Positions 49,401 through 64,000 of a DNA stretch of 64,000 nucleotides are shown one piece after another. Source of the stretch: Ptychodera flava (taxonomy: Eukaryota > Hemichordata > Enteropneusta > Ptychoderidae); contig NC_091930.1 of NCBI RefSeq assembly GCF_041260155.1, positions 16,784,656 through 16,848,655 of the forward strand, given 5' to 3'. The position numbers were made by a program, and so were the translations under genes. The notes under the pieces were generated by a model that saw only the letters and a program-made list of their open reading frames with translations, had not been told where the DNA came from and ran no database searches. The first letter of the stretch is position 1. Every line of letters starts with the position of its first letter.

Positions 49401-49766
49401 CAGACACAGTAATATCACAGGCTCTAGAGTCAATGCAGGCGAACCGCTAGCCGCCACTGATACAATAAAATTGTATCAGTGGCGGCTAGCGGTTCGCCTG
49501 CATTGACTCTAGAGCCTGTGGTTAATATTGCCTACCTGGGTCTGTGAAAACATCAATTTTGAGCTTTGACGTTGGTGCATAATGACTTCTTCGTGACTCA
49601 GTCGTCCTCTTAACAGACTTTGCTCCGCTTGAGAAACTTGCACACCCAAGCCCTGTCTTTCCTGGTCGGCTTCGCCGCCTTCAAAACTACCCGAATGTCT
49701 CGCAAGCAGGCGATTAGGCGGAGGGAAGGGAAACGCTTGGTGTTGATCCTGCTTTCTGCCCTCCAT
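34298..49766 (-). CDS. TBRG1: TBRG1-like nuclear protein with HARE-HTH, coiled coil, FYRN and FYRC; 11 exons, 675 aa
   Basis: Human TBRG1 (NIAM) is a nuclear growth-arrest protein of the ARF-p53 pathway. Exons (minus): 49766-49536, 44670-44489, 43598-43535, 40965-40783, 40686-40528, 39677-39374, 38642-38547, 37426-37227, 36464-36367, 35413-35175 and 34569-34298. All borders are GT-AG and phases join to 676 codons with stop. Order: Gln/Pro/Ser-rich start; HARE-HTH at about 152-220 (TWLDAAQ, EEAGHPLHIKEI, RFGVFALL); coiled coil about 250-310 (KYKKLRK, ENAALCDEAA, KEERKFLLKRL); Lys-rich linker; FYRN about 408-473 (FPIVLGGLTVHSLGDI, YPIGFCSTRVYASF); FYRC about 474-565 (FFGFSHPTIQNLIQSCPGARK); Ser/Pro/Gln-rich tail. 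Coiled coil through FYRC aligns closely with human TBRG1 (411 aa); the extra 260 N-terminal residues do not. Start 49766 was taken for its good context; an ATG 12 codons upstream is possible. Confidence 0.93.
34787..35100. mobile_element. AAGGTAG-family miniature element in TBRG1 intron (diverged)
   Basis: Contains GAAATTCAAACTGACCATC, TTTGCTCAAACTTTC and TTCTCTTTCAAAATCAAG, matching the copies at 14868-15185 and 52509-52860. It lies in the intron between exons 10 and 11 of TBRG1. Ends are eroded. Confidence 0.5.
37431..37501. repeat. GA microsatellite abutting a TBRG1 acceptor
   Basis: A (GA)n run with a few interruptions begins about 3 bp from the acceptor AG of exon 8 (37428-37427). On the coding strand it reads as a long CT tract and serves as the polypyrimidine tract. 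Confidence 0.9.
38341..38433. mobile_element. M90 miniature element in TBRG1 intron
   Basis: Left CCCTTTCACTACCGTGGTTT, right GGGGTGAACAGGTTA. Same family as 13344, 16871, 57811, 58437 and 63824. Confidence 0.65.
41420..41600. mobile_element. Miniature element, family TTAACCCTTTGAG, copy 2 (right end eroded)
   Basis: Starts TTAACCCTTTGAGTGCTAAT and continues with TTTTGATCAAAA, CCAATGAAATGTGATG and TTTGGTCCAAAA; the right end is worn. It lies in TBRG1 intron 3. The rest of this intron (41601-43534) shows no gene or named repeat. Confidence 0.65.
43791..43898. repeat. Hairpin element in TBRG1 intron 2
   Basis: TAGCCCAAACAAGGGACT on the left mirrors AGTCCCTTGTTTGGGCTA on the right; an inner stem pairs GGGTAGGTGACCATT with AATGGTCACCTACCC. 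GCATGTAATAAA-type sequence lies outside on the right side, twice in inverted orientation (about 43907 and 44028), so the full element may reach about 44040. Confidence 0.8.
44797..45286. repeat. Imperfect inverted-repeat element in TBRG1 intron 1
   Basis: GTCACCCTGACCCCCCTGAC with CATTTCAACCCC on the left resembles the reverse of GGGGTCGAAATGGACTGAGG with TCGAGATGAC on the right. No firm target duplication. Confidence 0.4.
45592..45780. repeat. Short hairpin followed by ACTTCGCCCC-type degenerate repeats
   Basis: GTGTTACCGGTTATAGGCC (45592-45610) pairs with GGCCTATGGCCGGTAACAC (45619-45637) with two mismatches. It is followed by about eight degenerate copies of CTTCGCMCCAAAAC-like words up to about 45775. 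Confidence 0.6.
45863..46205 (+). pseudogene. LINE fragment 1: region between reverse transcriptase and C-terminal zinc knuckle
   Basis: The open frame includes GLHGYNGVSPTVSVHIWN, IYVIPRMTHNL, KQLQHLPTRCADPAALLLLG and LPVQAFIHKKMISLFNS, the linker that follows the reverse transcriptase in CR1/Jockey-like LINEs of marine invertebrates. A +1 shift near 46165 continues into NTIEYRLARRQ. The LINE is antisense to TBRG1 and lies in its intron 1. No upstream reverse transcriptase core is present, so it is 5'-truncated. It resumes at about 48929. Confidence 0.75.
46208..46392. repeat. Long hairpin interrupting the LINE
   Basis: GAGGGCAACAGCATACGTCT and CTGTGAGTCACCCCCA on the left pair with their inverse on the right, down to a short loop with CCTGAGGCCATAGGCCGAGA. 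It begins a few bases after LINE fragment 1 ends. Confidence 0.85.
46489..48550. mobile_element. Harbinger-like element copy B, 2062 bp
   Basis: GGGACGGACCATTAGATCTT at the left and the reverse complement of GGGATGGACCATTAGACCTT at the right, flanked by TAA on both sides (46486-46488 and 48551-48553). It is inverted relative to copy A, and co-linear with it once A's nested insert is removed. It holds about six minisatellite units. A frame of 60 codons (47572-47751, +) matches one in copy A (26218-26039, -) with four differences. No transposase recognised. Confidence 0.9.
47724..48315. repeat. Minisatellite inside copy B, about 6 units
   Basis: CCAAGTGCCACCAAATAACA (or a near match) recurs at about 47726, 47823, 47920, 48007, 48122 and 48223. 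Each is followed by TCTATTTTTCAAAAGCTCCA and a C-rich block that varies in length. Confidence 0.9.
48929..49466 (+). pseudogene. LINE fragment 2: C-terminal zinc knuckle and end of ORF2
   Basis: Continuation of fragment 1: SNSWFAQLKSIHNQYNLP, KKLVKSNISAYW, KLLTGTYILQANRAKFNQ, then the CCHC-like knuckle CQLCLQEPEDREHFIAIC typical of non-LTR retrotransposon C-termini. The frame ends in a stop at 49448-49450, inside the left arm of a perfect palindrome. A direct repeat GAATACAGACT is present near both break points (46182-46192 and 48907-48917). Confidence 0.8.
49416..49520. repeat. Perfect 51-bp inverted repeat with 3-base spacer
   Basis: The arms 49416-49466 and 49470-49520 are exact reverse complements. 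The left arm is the 3' coding end of the LINE; the right arm ends 10 bp from the GTAGG donor of TBRG1 exon 1 (49535-49531). Confidence 0.95.
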
Positions 49767-49949
49767 CTTGACTGACCCTTGTGTACATATGCAGAAGGTC
49801 ACCTATTGGTGGCGCACTAACGTGGATCTGAGCACATCTTTGATTTTGTTGAACACAAATGTGAAGATCACAGCCCAATAAGCCACACAAATTTTACGTT
49901 TAACTTTTGTATATCATGATACACAATCATTTAATTAACTTCACAAGTA

Positions 49950-50549
49950 GGCAACATTTTACAAGTGGTATAGCCACAAACTGATGATGTCAAATCGACG
50001 TACATAAAACACAGACGCCTTGTAATTATGGCATATGGCACAAGACCACTAATTCATTTCCAATAGGCCACCACAGTAGCCTTGAGCTCGATTTTCCTAT
50101 TTTAAAACATTCAGCGGCACGAATCCTCTTAACAGGTGTTAGGTCAATGTCAGCTTAACTACTCATTAATTTTTCGTGTGGGCAAGTCCACGGAAATTTT
50201 GAGATAGCGATGAAAATAGCGCCCTCAGTGGTGTTTTTGACAAATTTCAGGCTTATTGTTATGATTTCTATTAGCCCTAGAACACCTCATATTACCACCA
50301 AATGCTTCAGCCATTATCACAACAGTCTGCCTTTTGATTCAGGCAGGAAAATATCTTTACAAAAATTCTTGACGTTCAAGTTCAAACTAAACAAGCATCC
50401 ATGCAGATATCAAAACTTCAAGGTCTGCACTATTTTTCTTCCGAACTACCTAACGAACCGGAAGTGAATTAGTGATCTGTGCCATATGTGTATTGTGTAG
50501 AGCGATTAACGTCATCAGTTTGTGGCTATACCACTTGTAAAATGATGCC
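49950..50549. mobile_element. 600-bp element with long TIRs and 8-bp TSD
   Basis: Left GGCAACATTTTACAAGTGG and the reverse of the right end GGCATCATTTTACAAGTGG continue together through TATAGCCACAAACTGATGA and less perfectly for about 100 bp. CACAAGTA flanks both sides exactly (49942-49949 and 50550-50557). An 8-bp duplication fits hAT, P or Merlin; GG ends favour Merlin, by inference. It lies about 180 bp upstream of the TBRG1 start. Confidence 0.9.
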
Positions 50550-50557
50550 CACAAGTA

Positions 50558-51993
50558 ATATTTCAATTCAGCAAAAGGTTAACAAAGTTTACCTTTCCTT
50601 CAACTGCAACACTTTTTCTTGTCATAGAATCGTCTATCTTACTTCGTTTTGGTTTTATCATTTTCAACTGGCAGATTACATATTTCATAAATGTCAAAGG
50701 TGTGTGTGAAAATTATCACTGAAGTAAAAAGAGCAAAGAGACAACTTTCTACTGTCATTCATTTGTTTTAATGCTGTTACTGTGTCGACTTACATTCCAG
50801 TACCAGGAGATTCAACACTGGCGTTACAAATAATCAAAAACAAAAGTTGCAAATTTCCCTGATTCACACTGTTCAGCCTCTCTGTAGAAAAGAACCAAAA
50901 TTGATGAATTCCAAGTTTTGTTGAGTAGTCTAAACACAATATATATTTTGAGAAAATTGCCAAGTTTATAGCCCCCAAAACAGCTGATTCTCATTTCCTC
51001 CTCTAGTCTTAAAGCTGTAATGTCTCCATATGTATGATCTGTTTGAAAAGTCTGAATAATTCCGCATAAGCTTATTTGTGTACGTCCAGGGGATGAGCAG
51101 TACATTTTACTCTTACTTCGTCCACTAGGGAGTTAATTTATTCATGCCACTGTGAATTAACTCCCTAGCAGACTGAGAAGGTGTGTATGTCTATATGCCA
51201 CCGTATTGCCAGTAACAATGACATTCTAGGCCCTATACTTTGGGCCAGATAGGTAATTCAAACATACGGAAACATTACAGCTAATTGAAAAAGCAACATT
51301 TATTATCAAAAACACAATACAATGATATGTACAGTATCTTGCAGTCATATCTGTACCATGTGCAAGTCCTTTTCATAATAATACATTTTAGTTAATTGCA
51401 ATATCAACTTTCTTGCAACTTTTCACTTTATAGAATCACTCTAAATGAAGATATTTTTTGGAAAGCAAACTGTCCCAAAGCAACTCTTTATTGAGCGGCA
51501 GGTGATTCCTTTCTCTCAGATAACCTAAATCACGACAAGTTATTTTTGAAACCGTCTCAAAAATTTCTGGTAAAACTCTTGGATAATTCTAAAATAGGAT
51601 CAGAAAAAAAAATATTTGGCAAAGCCTCCAGCATTGCATAGCTCAAAGTCAGGTTTAGAAAACTCTCTTTTTAGGTGTTTTTATTTCAACATCACTATAT
51701 TGGAAGACAGAATTACGCTGGTACAAATAAAACACAAGAAGACAAGAACCAGCAAACATATACAGATAAATTAACATGAAAAGATAATTTTGTAAAAAAT
51801 GTAGTACTGTATATTTAAAGAGATTGATTAAAAACATACTTGTCTGTCGAATGAGACCAAACATATTGGATATGCAGAGACATGTACAATCAGTTTGCTG
51901 TTTCTGCTTCTCAGTAATACCAATCACCTTTTCCCTGACAGGCATCATCTGTTGCTGTCAGATCAACTACAGGTGAAAGTAAAGCTATATATA
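50558..51993. other. Intergenic stretch, one small hairpin
   Basis: A 14-bp perfect hairpin (CTAGGGAGTTAATT at 51125-51138 with its inverse at 51155-51168) is the only structure seen. Open frames of up to 97 codons show no domain. Confidence 0.5.
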
Positions 51994-52205
51994 TTGACCC
52001 TTTGAGCGCCAAATTCAATTTTTGTTACCTTTAAAATTATACACCAGTCAGATTTTTGCCAAAATTTTGATAAAAAACTGTAGCTGATGAAATTTGATGT
52101 CCAATTGGTTCAAAACTATCAAAAAATTGCAGAAAAATTTATAAAAAAATGGTAAAATGTTGCACTAAAATTTTGGTGGGAAAAATACAGCACTCAAAGG
52201 GTTAA
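51994..52205. mobile_element. Miniature element, family TTAACCCTTTGAG, copy 3
   Basis: Left GACCCTTTGAGCGCC, right GCACTCAAAGGGTTAA. The interior has TTTGCCAAAATTTTGAT and TGATGTCCAATTGGTTC shared with the other copies. Confidence 0.85.
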
Positions 52206-52500
52206 GGCAGAATGTGCCTCTGGGACAAATATAATACAGAGACTCTAAAGTTTTTACCATGCTTCTCTGATCTTGTGGAGCTCATTTTGGAAACTTATGA
52301 AGAACAATTTTCACTATCTCAGTTTTTTGAAAATTTATTTTTCCCAGTCAAGTTAACACAGAAAGAGGGGGGGCATTTTGAATTATTAAATATTGGCAAA
52401 TGCCAGAAAATTAGTTTCTCTAGGACCACATTTTGCAGGGTGACACACCCCCCCCCCCCCCCCCCCCCCCCCGATTTCTATTGGTTTGGCAAGAAGAGAG
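52206..52500. mobile_element. AAGGTAG-family relative with a 25-C run
   Basis: Begins AGGCAGAATGTGCCTCTGGG directly after the previous element and tracks the copy at 52509 (GGAGCTCATTTTGGAA, TTTCTCTAGGACC, AGGGTGAC). It ends in 25 C at 52448-52472 and lacks a clear right end. Confidence 0.6.
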
Positions 52501-52508
52501 TGGTTTAA

Positions 52509-52860
52509 GGTAGAACGCACCTCGGGGACAGATATTCGGACTCTCAAACTTTTACAATTCTCTTCTGATATACCACATGTGGGGGTTCATTTTAAAGCTC
52601 TTGGTGAAAGAAAACTTTTCACTGGATTAGTTTTTCGAAATTCGAAAATTTTTATTTTTCTTCATAGAATTAACACAGGGATGGCGGCCATTTTGAATTT
52701 CCAATATCGGTAAATCTTGGGTAATTTGTTTCTCTAGTACCAAAATTTGCACGGTGACCCCCTATTTTTATTCTTGATTTTGAAAGAGAATGATTGAAAG
52801 ATTCCTTGAGGAAAGTTAGAGCAAAAGTTTAAGTCTTTCACTTTCGAGGTGCATATTACC
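52509..52860. mobile_element. AAGGTAG-family miniature element flanked by TTAA
   Basis: Left GGTAGAACGCACCTCG, reverse of right GGTAATATGCACCTCG, with TTAA at 52505-52508 and 52861-52864. A further right-end copy lies at about 52865-52927. TTAA duplication suggests piggyBac- or Kolobok-type mobilisation. From 52928 to 53693 no feature was recognised. Confidence 0.75.
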
Positions 52861-53693
52861 TTAAAGTTCATTGAGGAGAGTTTGAGCAAAAGTTTGTCTT
52901 TCACTTTTGAGGCACAAACTACCTTAAGATGACACGTTTGATCATCGGAAATGCACAAGAAAAACGTTTTCTTTCTACTGATTTGTATTGTTGAGACACC
53001 GACACCTCACTGATATGTCTATTTTTACTGACCTGATCTGACTGTTAAAGTGTGGTAACAAATTGATATTCTACTCTGGGTAACTACTAGTATATAGGCT
53101 GATTTTGAATAGCGCTGACCACCACCATTATTGTTGGTTTGTGACAAATACATCTACAGGGGATGCTCCTTAATCAAAGGATGTATATCACATGACAAAC
53201 CAACCATATCACCACGTTTAAAACTGAGGCTTCAGCCAAAAGAAATTAAGATAAGGAAAATTTCCTTTTTTGCAGTTATCTCTTTTCTGTCACCAATTGT
53301 CAAATTCCTTGATAAGAGATTTATATTGCATCACTTTGGTGGTAACAAGGTGCCAATTTTGCCCCTCCTATAACAGTATTATCAAAAGTCATCAAAACAA
53401 TTCAGACAAAAATTCAGTTTTGAATTGATGGAGCTGTAACTTGATTATGAAACAACCCTATTACTGACTTGGAAAGGGACACATGAAAACTGATAAATGA
53501 GTTGATGACTGGGTATCAAATTGTTGCACCTTCAATGTGTGATTTTTATCTAATTGGTGTTTTAGCGTAATAGGCTTCCACACATAAAATGACTGTAGAA
53601 CAATGATTGTCTTGGACTGATTTGACAGCAAAACCTCATCATGCATGCTGCCACTGCATCAACACACTGTTAGGGTGGCACATGGTGTTCACT

Positions 53694-54224
53694 TCACATG
53701 AGAACACATGTATTCTGACACGGTATGGTCAACACCAAAGCACTGTGTGGCACTGGGTACACGTCTGGCGCATCGCCCCATTCGTCACTGCCATCACAGC
53801 AATCGCATATTCCATCGTTCACCCGACTGGAGGGTACGAATTTAGCGTCGCCCACACAGAAGAACCTCCCCTTAGTGCATGCACTCGTTCCAGGCTCGTC
53901 GCTGGCATCACTCGTGCAATCGCAATAGTCATCGTTGACTTGGGAAAACGGAATTCTCATACTTTTATCCAGACACTGGAATTCACTGTTCTGGTTTGGT
54001 TTGTACAGATGTCTGACGGCTGGGTCAACGCCTCTGACATGAGGCAGCGTTGCGTCCTTTATTTTGCTTCCGCGACTTCTCACCTCAACATCGGCCTCCT
54101 TCCTGTGCACATCATTGAAGAATGTTCCCATGGAAACAAGTTGGACACTGATGAAGAAGACCCCGGCCATGGACACGGCTATGAAGCACGAGCAGACCAT
54201 GCGACGGTTTCTGATTTTCAACAT
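53694..54224 (-). CDS. Glucosidase II beta-like N-terminal domain protein with membrane anchor, 176 aa
   Basis: A single open exon. Residues 9-35 (about VCSCFIAVSMAGVFFISVQL onward) form a hydrophobic segment after a basic N-terminus, predicting a type II anchor with the rest in the lumen. Then come RGVDP, FQCLD, IPFSQVNDDYCDC, DASDEPGTSAC, FFCVGDAKFVPSSRVNDGIC and DCCDGSDE: two LDL-receptor class A-like calcium-binding modules as in the N-terminus of PRKCSH, the beta subunit of ER glucosidase II. PRKCSH itself is over 500 aa, has a cleaved signal and ends with a mannose-6-phosphate receptor-like domain and HDEL. Here the frame stops just after CQNTC, so the catalytic-subunit partner and ER retrieval parts are absent. 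Whether it aids glycan trimming is unknown. It lies head to head with TOMM70, 414 bp apart. Confidence 0.82.
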   Translation of the reverse strand: MLKIRNRRMVCSCFIAVSMAGVFFISVQLVSMGTFFNDVHRKEADVEVRSRGSKIKDATLPHVRGVDPAVRHLYKPNQNSEFQCLDKSMRIPFSQVNDDYCDCTSDASDEPGTSACTKGRFFCVGDAKFVPSSRVNDGICDCCDGSDEWGDAPDVYPVPHSALVLTIPCQNTCVLM

Positions 54225-54638
54225 CGCGAAAGGCCCTGGATTTCATCTGACAGGACGTGTCCAGCGTGACGGTCAAGAAAGACCGAAATTTTCATGGAAA
54301 AACAGAGCATGGAGGTAGAAGCAAGACGACAACGTTTCCTCCCCGCGACTACCCAAGTTTCTGCACTGGGTCACGCTTACACGTATGGTCAGGTGGTCTG
54401 CGAGGACCCTCTAGGTACCGCGTAAAATTCAAGAGTCATTAAAAGGCACAAAATAAAATTATAATGACCACTTTAATCAGCGATTCTTCTTATATCCTAC
54501 ATACATCATCAAATTTCCTAAGAATCATTGGCGTCAAAACTGAGCAGATTTTACCCTTGCTTTCCGCGTCAGAGGTAGATAGTGTGCAATAATTGAGAGT
54601 GACTTAGAGGTACCCAAACTCATCATCCACGATCTAAC
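54225..54638. promoter_or_regulatory. Shared divergent promoter region
   Basis: 414 bp separate the ATGs of the minus-strand glucosidase II beta-like gene and the plus-strand TOMM70. No TATA box is obvious. Bidirectional use is inferred from the arrangement only. Confidence 0.5.
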
Positions 54639-63596
<8,958 letters not shown>

Positions 63597-63606
63597 GTAG
63601 GTCAGC

Positions 63607-63908
63607 ACTTTAAGCCAAAGTCAGTTTTTTGCCGCCTTTATAAAATACATACCCAAGTCATATTTTTTTTTAAATTTTTGCCAGAATTTCAATATTAAAC
63701 TGCTGTCAATGAAATAAGATGTCAATTTGGTCCAAAATTATCAAAAAAATTACAGAAAATTTATAAAAATTGGTAAAAAGATGCACTCAAGTTTTGGTGG
63801 GAAAAATTACAGCACTCAAAGGGTTAACTTGTTCACCTAGACTTCACTGTGAACATATCTGCAATTGGTAACAATAGGTTTGGGCAAAACCATGGTTGTG
63901 ACAGGGTT
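63607..63908. mobile_element. TTAACCCTTTGAG copy 6 abutting an M90 element
   Basis: 63607-63827 has a worn left end (AGCACTTTAAGCC) and a clear right end (CAGCACTCAAAGGGTTAA). M90 follows at once (63824-63908: TTAACTTGTTCACC to GACAGGGTTGA). The two families also abut at 57889. Confidence 0.75.
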
Positions 63909-64000
63909 GAAGCCCCAGTACTGGTAAATCAAAACATATTTCACTATTTTTTGTTCTGTGTATGAAATGGAGTTTGTTCCCCTCACCATTTGTAAATACC

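Noticed and set aside
53607-54269. 220-codon plus-strand frame opposite the glucosidase II beta-like gene
   Set aside because: Antisense shadow: the minus strand has a clear domain with conserved cysteines and the plus frame has none.

Overview
The window is animal nuclear DNA. Its genes have many small exons with GT-AG introns, it carries a replication-type histone gene with a 3' stem-loop, and it is AT-rich with dense short inverted-repeat elements. The gene set and the H2A sequence suit an invertebrate deuterostome; a hemichordate or similar animal is my best guess, but the sequence alone does not prove it.

Layout. 1-13.8 kb is mostly repeats: a fold-back, TA runs, two clean inverted-repeat elements, a hairpin, and a 146/147-bp tandem array carrying an octamer in every unit. 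It also holds one unrecognised two-exon gene (about 2.2-4.5 kb, +). 13.85-23.44 kb (-) is a complete seven-exon ETHE1 (mitochondrial persulfide dioxygenase, 287 aa). 24.0-28.7 kb holds two members of a Harbinger-like element family, one carrying a nested 1.5-kb element. 28.8-29.5 kb (+) is an intronless H2A gene with E2F-like and CCAAT boxes and a histone stem-loop, followed at once by a Mutator-like miniature element. 30.3-32.3 kb is an hAT-like element with GCTATTAGC-rich ends. 34.3-49.8 kb (-) is an eleven-exon TBRG1 (675 aa) with coiled coil, FYRN and FYRC plus an N-terminal HARE-HTH domain that human TBRG1 lacks. Its introns hold a broken LINE, a third Harbinger-like copy and several hairpins. 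53.7-54.2 kb (-) is a small membrane-anchored glucosidase II beta-like protein, head to head with TOMM70 (54.6 kb to beyond the window edge, +; eight exons present).

Exons for ETHE1, TBRG1 and TOMM70 were placed by hand. Every junction keeps phase, and the translated products align with my memory of the human proteins. The four named genes show no shared pathway; they look like ordinary neighbours: mitochondrial sulfide oxidation, chromatin, a regulator of growth arrest, mitochondrial protein import and an ER-type lectin-like cofactor. No tRNA, CRISPR array, LTR element or virus-like element was recognised.
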